Shown piece by piece: positions 7,553-14,560 of a stretch of DNA of 31,301 nt (position 1 is its first letter; every line of letters begins with the position of its first letter). The DNA lies in contig CBDHDW010000007.1 in assembly GCA_965261915.1 (NCBI GenBank), positions 1-31,301 on the forward strand, in the 5' to 3' direction. The notes beneath the pieces are model-generated. The model was given only the letters and a program-made list of their open reading frames with translations. It was not told the DNA's origin and ran no database searches. This stretch comes from JAIBDK01 sp965261915 (lineage in GTDB: Bacteria > Pseudomonadota > Gammaproteobacteria > Arenicellales > Poriferihabitantaceae). Position numbers and translations under genes: made by a program.

Positions 7553-8170
7553 TCACTCGCTTTCCAATTCTTCACGCAGATCCCGCAAGGTTTTGCCTTG
7601 ATGCATCCAATACATCGCCCCCTGTGCGGATTTCCACTCATTACCGTTGCGTTTCAGAGCAACCAATGCCGAGGCGGACAGGCTTGTTTTCTCCCCCTCA
7701 AACTCAACCGCGTGGTTGTCGAGCACAGTGCAGGTAATGTTGTCATCAAGCTTAAAAGTAAGTGTGGTTCCCGGCGTTATTCCAACCATCTTAAAGGCAA
7801 ACCGCGCGGCGCGTTTTTCAAGCCGCGCGATGGCATCTTTGTCGTCGGAAGATTCAACAGTATCTCCCTCTGGCGTGATTTCCTCTAGGGCCACCATGCG
7901 AATAATATCTGCCGCCGCATCCGGCTCGATTTCAAAAAATTCGCGATTTTTATTAACCCGGGATTTCTCAAAGGCGCGGTGCATGCGTTTTTCGACGTCT
8001 TTGGATTTTTCCACCAGTGCCGCGTAGTGACATTCAAACGGCACTGGCACCCCAGAGGTGTAAAGGTCGCGCATGCGTTGCAAAATTGGCCGCCGTGTGG
8101 TGCCTATTTTGATATAGTCGGGCATGGCTTCGTTGGTTAGAATATAAACAATACAATGATCCGAGTGCAT
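7553..8170 (-). CDS. GIY-YIG (T5orf172-type) nuclease with C-terminal RAMA-like domain
   Basis: A 205-residue two-domain protein. Residues ~7-85 fit a T5orf172/MUG113-type GIY-YIG fold: VYIL (8-11), IKIGTT (20-25), an arginine helix (R32, R34), E60 in VEKRMHRAF and REFFEIEP at 76-83. Residues ~125-205 (TLTFK..., SASALVALKRNG, W179, MYWMHQGKTLRDLRE) resemble the RAMA domain proposed to recognise modified DNA. It lies between hsdS and HEPN-2; AGGAG overlaps the hsdS stop, and eight bases separate the two genes. It may be an accessory nuclease that senses the methylation state, but that is inference. A plain DUF4357-like C-terminus is the alternative reading. Confidence 0.75.
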   Translation of the reverse strand: MHSDHCIVYILTNEAMPDYIKIGTTRRPILQRMRDLYTSGVPVPFECHYAALVEKSKDVEKRMHRAFEKSRVNKNREFFEIEPDAAADIIRMVALEEITPEGDTVESSDDKDAIARLEKRAARFAFKMVGITPGTTLTFKLDDNITCTVLDNHAVEFEGEKTSLSASALVALKRNGNEWKSAQGAMYWMHQGKTLRDLREELESE

Positions 8171-8178
8171 TATTTCTC

Positions 8179-8889
8179 CTAAATAAACATCTGTTGCAGC
8201 AAGCCCTTTTTGAAGGTCTTGGCATGGTCAAGCTCGGTGGTAACGAGGTCAATTTTCTGGTCGATGGAAGACAGGAAGTTGGCGATTTTCTGTTGTTCTT
8301 TAGGGTGCGGCAGGTCAATTTCCAGCTTACTCAAGGCCCCTTTTTGGATATTGGGAAGGCCAGAACCAACACGAAGGCGCATAATCTTTTTTTGTAGAGA
8401 TTTAAGAATTTGAAGCAGAAACCGATCTAAGATAATTATAGGATTGGGACTTAAGGCATAACAATGGCCTCCTAGCCAAAAATCACTTTGCTGCCATGCG
8501 ACGTGTCCGCAAGAATTACCACCCTCGCTTACTGTTACAATACCACCTTCTGTGTTCGTTTTGTCGGTGAAACCAGAGGCTGTAACGCCCCCATTTATAA
8601 CAGGAAAACAAGCTTCTTGAATCATATCATCGCGATTGAGTTGCTGCCCTTTGTTAATGCTAGCCACATCCCCCAACCGCTTCTCCACCCAATCAGGAAA
8701 CGCCTTTCCCTGCGCGTCTTTGAAGCGCAGTTCTTGGGAAAACAGCTTTTGCATGACGCCGCGCTTGTACTGTTCCAAAAGGGTTTTTTTCTTGGTGAGT
8801 TGGGTGATTTTGGTGTCGATAGCGGATAGGAAGGTGGCGATCTTTTGTTGTTCTTTGGCTACCGGTAAATTCAGATGAAGCGTTTTCAA
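8179..8889 (-). pseudogene. hsdS: 3' fragment of broken hsdS (central repeat and TRD2), unit A
   Basis: This open stretch of ~236 codons carries the HsdS central conserved region (LPVAKEQQKIATFLS...), the second target-recognition domain and the C-terminal conserved region (LPHPKEQQKIANFLS...). It is in frame with intact hsdS in unit B but is cut off from its 5' part by a frameshift at 8997 and a stop at 8957. The first possible start is a TTG at 8889 with no clear ribosome-binding site. Half-length HsdS proteins can work as dimers in some type I systems, so residual function is not excluded. Confidence 0.8.
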
Positions 8890-8956
8890 TTGTGCCGCAT
8901 ATAGATGAACAACGGAAATACCCTGAGATAATCGAGCAATGTCATATTTGCGGGTG

Positions 8957-9661
8957 CTATTGAGATAGTAGGAAAGAAAAACCCCATCGTACTCGGATAA
9001 TACAAACGTGCTGATTTACGTTTGCCGCTACAATGTCTGGAGGAACTACACAGCTGCGTCCAATCGAAGCCCCTGTTATATTGAGCAAAACGTCATTTGG
9101 CTCAACAGCAGAACCTTTCATTTTCGCGTTTATTTCTTCAGATATGAAAGCTACGTCAGTTAGATCAAGCCTGCTATCTCGAACGTTTTGACTGCGTAGC
9201 AATGGGATTCCAGAATCCTGATATACTTCGGCACCACCGCGTGGCGTAACACCACTGCCAACTTTACTAACTCTCGATCCAAGACGCGCGATTTTCCATT
9301 CCCCTCCAAACTCAGGAAACCGCAAGGCTGGCACCTTATCTTTTTTGGCAAGGGGAAAGGCGATTGCCTGCTGCCTGATGATCGTCTGGAACTCTTTGCT
9401 GACGTCGTTGATATCCAGGACATCCACCCGATAGGGCAGAGGGGCATCATTGAATGCGTCCTTCAGTCTTGCTAAGGTGCCTTTTGGAAGGGGCTTGTCC
9501 TTTGCTGGTTCCAGTGCAAGGTCAATATCAGAGTTAAAGCGCACGGTGTTCTTCGCGCGGCTGCCAAATACCCAGACTCGACTGTCGGGCGGAAGCATAT
9601 CCGTCAGAATATCCCGCAAAATGCCGTATTCTTTGGCGGTGACGTCAAACTTCAGTTTCAT
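8957..9661 (-). pseudogene. hsdS: 5' part of broken MNT-hsdS with a different TRD1, unit A
   Basis: The open frame gives 234 residues: an intact MNT domain (GSRAKN 33-38, D45, D47, D80), a linker, then an HsdS N-terminus (LRFPEFGGEW) and a first target-recognition domain unlike that of unit B (for example GIPLLRSQNVRDSRLDLTD). At 8997 the frame enters the shared downstream DNA out of phase and stops at 8957. The sequence of the foreign TRD1 is normal for the family up to that junction (NVNQHVCIIR). Recombination therefore left a frameshift, or one or two bases were lost. The MNT antitoxin part would still be made, so the HEPN-1 partner could stay controlled. Confidence 0.85.
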
Positions 9662-10067
9662 AAATATTTTCAAGAGATAAGAGTAAGCTTTCAGCCTCAT
9701 GCTGGAAAGCAGGAATTTCCTCGACCAATTCTATTGCACGCTGTTTTGAATAGCCATGTGATGTTGCATTGCGGTCATCACGGTACTTCAACCATCTGTC
9801 CCAACTATTGGGAATGATCCCAATATCATAAGCCCTGCGTATTTTATCTTGAAACGACATAGCCTTAACCTCAGAAGGATCGGCTTCAGTTATGCTTAGG
9901 TGCCGGGTGATCATCTTCGTCGTGAACTCATAGCAATATTCAAATCGTTTAATACATGCGTCTCGAACGAACGGATTGCTTTTGTCGCTGTCATATTCAG
10001 AGAGCGCAACGCCAAGTGTTTTTATGGCATCACGGAGTGTGCTGAGATCAAGAGTTTCGGTATTCAT
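9645..10067 (-). CDS. HEPN-1: HI0074-like HEPN RNase, partner of the MNT domain of HsdS
   Basis: A 140-residue helical protein of the HI0074/HEPN family. RDDRNATSHGY carries RX4HXY: R99, H104, Y106. Helix CIKRFEYCYEFTTKMITRHL (39-58) matches the family's conserved RFEYTYE-type segment. Its ATG overlaps the hsdM stop (ATGA) and it has a strong GGAGG site. It overlaps MNT-hsdS by 17 bp, so the putative toxin and its antidote-fused partner are translated together. It is clearly divergent from HEPN-2, so the two are not a recent duplication. Confidence 0.88.
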   Translation of the reverse strand: MNTETLDLSTLRDAIKTLGVALSEYDSDKSNPFVRDACIKRFEYCYEFTTKMITRHLSITEADPSEVKAMSFQDKIRRAYDIGIIPNSWDRWLKYRDDRNATSHGYSKQRAIELVEEIPAFQHEAESLLLSLENIYETEV

Positions 10068-11638
10068 ATTCCCCCTCCAAACGGGCTAGTAATGCTGAGT
10101 TCTTTGCAGAACTCAGCGATAGTTTTATCGGTGTCGACCATTTGAATTTTAAGGGCCTGTAGCTCTTTCGTGATGGCGGTCAGATCAACCAGCTCTTCTT
10201 CCTCGAACGTATCCACATAGCGCGGTATATTGAGGTTGTAGTCGTTCTCCTTGACTTCACTCAGCGGCGCAACATAGGCATATTTGTCGATGTTTTCGCG
10301 CTTTGCATAGGTCTCGATAATCTTCGCAACATGATCATCGGTCAACGCGTTCTGGTTGCCAACTTTTTCGAAATGCGCACTGGCATCAATGAACAGAATA
10401 TCGCCGTCATCCACACGGCATTTTTTGAAGATCAGAATACAGGCCGGAATGCTGGTGCCGTAAAACAGATTGGCAGGCAGGCCGATCACCGCATCCAGAT
10501 AGTTTTGCTCCTGAATGATGTATTGACGGATTTTGCCTTCAGCCGCACCACGGAACAACACGCCGTGGGGCAAGACAACGGCCATGGTGCCGCTATCGTT
10601 CAACTGGTGGATCATATGTTGTACAAAGGCGAAATCAGCCTTGCTGGTCGGTGCTAAGGCTCCGTACTGGCTGAACCGGTCATCGGTGTCATTCATCGGA
10701 TTATCCTTGCCCTTCCACTTTGCCGAAAACGGCGGATTGGCCACCACCACGTCAAAGCGTTCATCAAGGTGTTGTGGATGCTCCAACGTGTCTTCCTGGC
10801 GGATATCGAACTTGCTGAAATGCACATCGTGCAGGATCATGTTCATCCGTGACAAGTTATAGGTGGTGCGGTTCAGCTCCTGCCCGAAGAATTCACCTAC
10901 ATCGGCTTCGCGAGCAATCCTTAGCAACAAGGAGCCAGACCCACACGCGGGGTCATAGGCCGATTTAATCCGCGTTTTATCCAGTGTCACGATCTTGGCA
11001 AGGATTTTGGAAACCTGTTGCGGAGTGTAGAATTCACCGGCCTTTTTACCCGCACCTGACGCAAATTGTGCAATCAGATATTCATAGGCATCGCCCAGCA
11101 CATCGGATTCAGTGTCTTCCAACGCAAAGTCGATTTTATTCAGGTGTGAAAGCACTTTGGCAATCAGCGTGTTTCGCGCCCCGACAGAGCGGCCAAGCTT
11201 GGTACTGTCCAAATCCATGTCTTCGAAAAGCTGGTTGAACTCATCCTCGCTGTCCGTGCCCATCGTGCTTTGTTCGATAGCGTTAAGGATGCTTTGCAGG
11301 TCTTCGAGAATGAAATTGCTTTCGCCCTCAATATCCGCATTGCCCCGTTTGGTGAGCGTTGCAAACAATTCGTTCGGGCGTAGAAAATAGCCAAGCTTAA
11401 TCAAGGATTCCTCTTTGATCAGGTCGATATCGTCCTCGTCGGTGATGTCAGCATACTCTTTGATATTTTCGGTTTCGAGTAACTTGTTGGCACAAAGGTG
11501 CTGTTTCTCGGACAGGTATTTGTAGAAAATAAACCCAAGAATATAGTCTCTGAACTCATCCGCGCCCATCTTGCCGCGCAGTTCATTTGCAATGTTCCAA
11601 AGTTGCTGCTCTAGTTGCTGTTTTTGTGCTTCTGTCAT
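10064..11638 (-). CDS. hsdM: Type I restriction-modification DNA methyltransferase subunit, unit A
   Basis: A full-length 524-residue HsdM that makes N6-methyladenine using AdoMet, in complex with HsdS. An HsdM N-terminal helical domain covers ~1-140. The methylase core shows GEFYTP (201-206), motif I DPACGSG (229-235) and motif IV NPPF (301-304), the gamma-class adenine methylase order. The start ATG overlaps the rep stop by four bases, so it is probably translated by ribosomes leaving rep. It has no strong promoter of its own that I can see. Unit B differs at residues 133, 445 and 446. Confidence 0.95.
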   Translation of the reverse strand: MTEAQKQQLEQQLWNIANELRGKMGADEFRDYILGFIFYKYLSEKQHLCANKLLETENIKEYADITDEDDIDLIKEESLIKLGYFLRPNELFATLTKRGNADIEGESNFILEDLQSILNAIEQSTMGTDSEDEFNQLFEDMDLDSTKLGRSVGARNTLIAKVLSHLNKIDFALEDTESDVLGDAYEYLIAQFASGAGKKAGEFYTPQQVSKILAKIVTLDKTRIKSAYDPACGSGSLLLRIAREADVGEFFGQELNRTTYNLSRMNMILHDVHFSKFDIRQEDTLEHPQHLDERFDVVVANPPFSAKWKGKDNPMNDTDDRFSQYGALAPTSKADFAFVQHMIHQLNDSGTMAVVLPHGVLFRGAAEGKIRQYIIQEQNYLDAVIGLPANLFYGTSIPACILIFKKCRVDDGDILFIDASAHFEKVGNQNALTDDHVAKIIETYAKRENIDKYAYVAPLSEVKENDYNLNIPRYVDTFEEEELVDLTAITKELQALKIQMVDTDKTIAEFCKELSITSPFGGGI

Positions 11639-12639
11639 ATTCTCGGTTGCTTCTTACAAAAGGTGATAAACAAATCTTCGATATTTTTTGCCTCAAGGCG
11701 GATACTCTTGCCCGCACAAAATGACCGGAAAGCATCAGCGATTTTACCGTGATCCCAGTTGCAGTTTTCGCTGGCAAGGCGTTCCCATGGGTCGTTATAC
11801 TTGACACTGCCAGAAGCCGGAAAAGACAGCTTTACGCCCCTCTCTGCCCGCCGGCCTTTGCGGGCCGCTGAATGTGCGGCCTGCTCTTTCTTGGCGTCCT
11901 CAAGGTCATGCTTCACCTTCCACGCCAGTTCTATCTCAACCGTCTTGCGACGTTCGCGCTTGGTCACGCGGTAGCTGACTGTGAACCGTGACGACTGGTT
12001 GATCTCTTCGATAGCCCGATCGAGCGCGTATTTTCGTAGATTACTCCATTCCAACAACTTGCCAGTCGCCACACCAAGCCGCGACCGCAGGTCTTCAACC
12101 GTGAAGCGTTCAAGCTGCTTTTCGCGGCCCGCGCGGAAGGCAATCATCTCATGCAGTCGGTGGGCGTAGCGCGATCTAAGGGCCAGTGTCGTGCGGTAGT
12201 CCAGAACGGCATAGAGATTGGACATTTCCGCAACCTTGCGGAATTCATCGTCAAATTTGTAGCGGATCTTGCCAACCTCTTCAAAATCCACGCGGCCCAC
12301 CGCGATCAGGCCGTAAATTCCAGTGTATCCTTCGCGGTGGTTAACATGCAGCAACGTGGCCGCGCGCAACTCTCGCAACAACTTCACCACATCATCGGAT
12401 TTGAGGTCACCCATGCCGTCTATGTGTTTGAAGGTGGCAAGATCCAGCTCATGCCACTTATCCTCGGCGATCTTACCGCCCGCGTTTTTCATCAGCACAT
12501 CTTGCACCTTAAGTGCCCGTAGGCTCGGCGGATGATGCAACGTTTCTTTGCTGTATCTGGCATCCGCCAACTCGCCCAATTTAGTCAGGCGGTCGGGCTT
12601 ATATTCGTTCGCGGTGGCGCTGTTCAGTGCTTTTCCCAT
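11635..12639 (-). CDS. rep: Rep_3-family plasmid replication initiator, unit A
   Basis: A 334-residue initiator of the iteron-plasmid Rep_3/RepB kind. The two winged-helix regions are suggested by LKSDDVVKLLRELRAATLL followed by YGLIAVGRVDF, and by LRSRYAHRLHEMIAFR with RFTVEDLRSRLG. Its C-terminal third is basic (KGRRAERG). It should bind the 21-bp iterons just upstream and open the origin. ATG 12639 is preferred; a frame extends to TTG 12693, but that codon is inside an iteron and would put translation over the promoter. A weak CGAGA lies ~13 bases upstream. It is the first gene of the restriction operon. Confidence 0.88.
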   Translation of the reverse strand: MGKALNSATANEYKPDRLTKLGELADARYSKETLHHPPSLRALKVQDVLMKNAGGKIAEDKWHELDLATFKHIDGMGDLKSDDVVKLLRELRAATLLHVNHREGYTGIYGLIAVGRVDFEEVGKIRYKFDDEFRKVAEMSNLYAVLDYRTTLALRSRYAHRLHEMIAFRAGREKQLERFTVEDLRSRLGVATGKLLEWSNLRKYALDRAIEEINQSSRFTVSYRVTKRERRKTVEIELAWKVKHDLEDAKKEQAAHSAARKGRRAERGVKLSFPASGSVKYNDPWERLASENCNWDHGKIADAFRSFCAGKSIRLEAKNIEDLFITFCKKQPRI

Positions 12640-12664
12640 AGCACAGTTATATCTCGTAGGTTTT

Positions 12665-12693
12665 CTTATGTAAATAACTACGATGAGTGCCAA
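12665..12693 (-). promoter_or_regulatory. Putative rep promoter embedded in the first iteron
   Basis: On the minus strand, TTGGCA (12693-12688, five of six matches to the -35 consensus) lies inside the iteron nearest rep. It is followed after 17 bp by CATAAG (12670-12665, four of six matches to the -10). Transcription would start ~20 bases before ATG 12639. Rep bound to the iterons would block it, giving autoregulation of rep and of the whole downstream restriction operon. Confidence 0.4.
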
Positions 12694-12746
12694 TAACTAC
12701 GGTTTGAGTGCCAATAACTACGGTTTGAGTGCCAATAACTACGGTC
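12684..12746. repeat. Three 21-bp iterons (replication origin), unit A
   Basis: Three head-to-tail repeats with core GAGTGCCAATAACTACGG start at 12684, 12705 and 12726; the last differs by one base at its end. A degenerate partial repeat (AATAACTACGA) precedes them at 12673-12683. Period 21 bp puts all sites on one face of the helix. The array lies directly before rep, so this is the Rep-binding part of the origin. Confidence 0.92.
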
Positions 12747-13078
12747 TAATCCGATTCACCTTTTGTTTTCAATATGTTACAAGCCCCTGAAATATAGAAA
12801 TATAGAAATAAGGAAAGCTGCGCTTTCTCTTGTAAAATATTTAGGTGTTTTTTGGTGTTTTTGGGAACCGTTTCGCCAAAAGTCGAGATTTCCCGCCTCT
12901 GGAAAAGTTTACCGAGAGGAAACAAGAGACAATTCAGTTTGCGCTTGGTAAACTGTGAGGTGGTCATGCAAAGAGGATCGCCAGATTTTGGATTGCCCTG
13001 TGTGGTGATAGATCAAGGACTCGACATTACCTTCATCAAAAGTATGCTTATGTATGATATATGTATAAAGGATATACC
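12747..13078. other. AT-rich origin region between iterons and parD
   Basis: There is no gene here. An AT-rich stretch (~12760-12850) with a repeated AATATAGA follows the iterons and could be the unwinding element. It contains a small hairpin, GAAAGC/GCTTTC (12813-12827), and an 8-bp inverted repeat, AGTTTACC/GGTAAACT (12906-12913/12947-12954). I see no clear DnaA box. Unit B lacks one T in the T-run near 12850. Confidence 0.55.
13049..13066 (+). promoter_or_regulatory. TATGTAT direct repeat before parD, possible operator
   Basis: TATGTAT occurs at 13049-13055 and 13060-13066, 11 bp (one helical turn) apart, ending just before the AAAGGA ribosome-binding site of parD. A weak promoter, TCGACA (13021-13026) and TATGCT (13043-13048), lies upstream. 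RHH antitoxins such as ParD repress their own gene at repeats like these. Confidence 0.35.
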
Positions 13079-13342
13079 ATGCCCACAGCCGAACGCATTA
13101 CCATTACGATGCCAACTGACATGGCCGAGTCCTTGCGCCAGACTGTAGCAGGCGGGGAATACGCCTCGACCAGCGAGGTCGTTCGTGAGGCGTTACGTGA
13201 TTGGACGCGCTGCCGAGATGTTGAGCGCCGCGATCTTGAGGCTCTAAGGTCGGCCATTAAGGCAAGTCTGGACAGTGCCCCTGGCATCCCGGCCGCCCAA
13301 GTCTTTGCTGAACTGCGGACGCGCTACGCGGCCAAGACCTGA
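13079..13342 (+). CDS. parD: ParD-family antitoxin, orphan, unit A
   Basis: An 87-residue ParD/CopG-type antitoxin. The RHH domain is at ~4-46 (ERITITMPTDMAESL, then GEYASTSEVVREALRDW), and a ParE-binding-type C-terminal tail (~50-87) is complete. ATG 13079 is used because AAAGGA ends six bases before it. The gene that follows is only a stump of parE, so this antitoxin has no toxin here. It may still act as a repressor, or protect the host from a chromosomal or competing plasmid ParE. It lies upstream of, and may be co-transcribed with, the FitAB pair. Confidence 0.85.
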   Translation: MPTAERITITMPTDMAESLRQTVAGGEYASTSEVVREALRDWTRCRDVERRDLEALRSAIKASLDSAPGIPAAQVFAELRTRYAAKT

Positions 13343-13344
13343 TC

Positions 13345-13455
13345 ATGGCGCATTTGGTTATTCTGCCCGCCGCGCGGGTAGACCTCATTGCTATCACCAG
13401 TATAAATTGCCATCATGGTGGCGTTCGCAAGGAGGTGCTATCATGCCAGCAATGA
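13345..13455 (+). pseudogene. parE: parE toxin stump
   Basis: Two bases after the parD stop an ATG opens a 36-codon frame that begins MAHLVILPAARVDLIAI, the standard opening of RelE/ParE toxins. After ~17 residues the similarity ends and the frame runs into the FitA-like gene, stopping at 13453-13455. The remaining ~80 residues of a ParE toxin are missing. The break is where the next toxin-antitoxin module begins, as if that module had replaced the toxin. It is the same in unit B (28223-28333). Confidence 0.7.
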
Positions 13456-13676
13456 CGATCAGAGGATTAACCGAAGAAACCTATGTGGCTCTGAAGGCAC
13501 TGGCAGCGGAAACTGGAACCAACGCCGAGGCGTTGGCCCGTGACACGTTGACCGAACTTGTTATGCCAAGCGAGAAAGTTGGAGATCTTATGTTGCGGAT
13601 GGCACGAGAAACCAGAGTTGTGGAATTGGATATTGAACGCGATAAAGAATTGCCGAGAGAAGTAAATTTTGGATGA
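13443..13676 (+). CDS. FitA/VapB-like RHH antitoxin, unit A
   Basis: A 77-residue antitoxin with an N-terminal RHH (TIRGLTEETYVALKALAAE, then NAEALARDTLTELV, ~4-40) and an acidic-basic tail that would wrap the PIN toxin (~45-77). A perfect AAGGAGG seven bases before ATG 13443 sets the start. Its stop overlaps the toxin start by ATGA, the usual arrangement for co-translated pairs. It should neutralise the PIN toxin that follows and repress the operon with it. Confidence 0.88.
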   Translation: MPAMTIRGLTEETYVALKALAAETGTNAEALARDTLTELVMPSEKVGDLMLRMARETRVVELDIERDKELPREVNFG

Positions 13677-14095
13677 TCATTTTAGATACAAACGTTCTTT
13701 CGGAACCGACGAAAGCCAAACCTAACGCGGATGTTGTGACTTGGTTGAACTGCCAGCCAAAGGCCAGTCTTTTTGTCACCACCATCACTTGGGCGGAATT
13801 GCATCGCGGGGTTGCCTGTATGCCGCAGGGAAAGCGGCAAGCAAATATGTTGCGGTTCTTGCAAGGCTATAAAAAAGATTTGTTTGGCCCCCGGTTTCTG
13901 AATTTTGAGGAAGCCACGGCAGAGGTCTATGCTGAGATCATGGCGCGTGCCAAGGCAAGCGGCCTTGCTATTGGGCTGGCGGATGGTCTGATCGCCGCCA
14001 TTGCACTGGAACACGGGTTCAGTGTTGCAACGCGCGATGTAGCACCCTTCGAGGCGGTCGGGGTTGATGTGATCAACCCTTGGATGGCAAGATAG
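13673..14095 (+). CDS. FitB/VapC-like PIN-domain toxin, unit A
   Basis: A 140-residue PIN RNase toxin. The acidic centre is D5 (MIILDTN), E42 (TWAELHRG), D104 (GLADGLIAA) and D122 (ATRDVAPF), all present, so the protein should be active. VapC/FitB toxins cleave RNA, often tRNA, when the labile antitoxin is lost. With its antitoxin it would stabilise the plasmid. It is the last gene of the plus-strand group and is followed by a hairpin (14096-14121). Confidence 0.92.
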   Translation: MIILDTNVLSEPTKAKPNADVVTWLNCQPKASLFVTTITWAELHRGVACMPQGKRQANMLRFLQGYKKDLFGPRFLNFEEATAEVYAEIMARAKASGLAIGLADGLIAAIALEHGFSVATRDVAPFEAVGVDVINPWMAR

Positions 14096-14121
14096 GGCTT
14101 TCGTTAGTAATGGCGAAAGCC
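14096..14121 (+). terminator. Hairpin directly after the toxin gene
   Basis: GGCTTTCG (14096-14103) and CGAAAGCC (14114-14121) form a perfect 8-bp stem with a 10-nt loop, starting right behind the stop codon. There is no T-run after it, so rho-independent termination would be weak; it may instead protect the mRNA end. Confidence 0.4.
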
Positions 14122-14168
14122 GATACTGAAAATCGCCAGACCTGTGGCCACGGGTGGCAGACTTCCGA

Positions 14169-14246
14169 CCACAATAAATCAGAAAATGATTTTTTGTATA
14201 AGCGTGCCTGTCAGATTTTTGGCAAAATCTGGTGACGGATGGTCTG
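14169..14246. repeat. Right arm of ~78-bp imperfect inverted repeat
   Basis: The reverse complement of 229-306 matches 14169-14246 with about 11 mismatches by hand count (~86%). In the tandem arrangement the nearest arms (14169-14246 and 15109-15186) enclose ~860 bp of non-coding DNA. The unit B version of this arm (29047-29125) has a different hairpin sequence. Confidence 0.75.
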
Positions 14247-14376
14247 GTGTGCGCTTCTTATATTTCCGCAATTTAGACAATTCGACCAATTTGTAGCACG
14301 CGCGCCCTTTCCTGCTACCTCTCTTTATTCCAAAATCCCCAAACAGACACCAGAGGCCACGGTAAGCCCCCAGAAC

Positions 14377-14560
14377 GCCGCTAGGTCGTTTTGGTGCCCC
14401 AAGTACCCGAAAACCGCCTAGCGGCCCTCAGCGGCTCCGCGCATCAGGTTTCTGACCCATTGCGGCGCAGTCCGCACCCTCGATCACGTCAGGACGGCCC
14501 GCAAAGGCGATTTTAAGCCTCACTGGGGCCGATTGGCGGGTTTTTGGGTACTTGGGGGCC
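14377..14560. repeat. Nested inverted repeats in non-coding DNA
   Basis: GCCGCTAGG (14377-14385) pairs perfectly with CCTAGCGGC (14417-14425). Inside it, GTGCCCCAAGTACCCGAAAA (from 14394) pairs with a near-perfect complement at 14535-14560. The two foldings compete for the same bases. Both are preserved in unit B (~29256-29439) although bases next to the stems differ. Confidence 0.6.

Noticed and set aside
7135..7641. Longer HEPN-2 frame from 7641
   Set aside because: The first 31 codons overlap the GIY-YIG gene in another frame and have no family similarity; ATG 7548 starts four bases after that gene's stop.
11635..12693. Longer Rep start at TTG 12693
   Set aside because: The codon is inside the first iteron and upstream of the likely transcription start; the added residues are iteron-encoded and ATG 12639 is the first ATG.
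12684..12746. CRISPR array
   Set aside because: The three repeats are contiguous with no spacers, lie before rep and have no cas genes; they are iterons.
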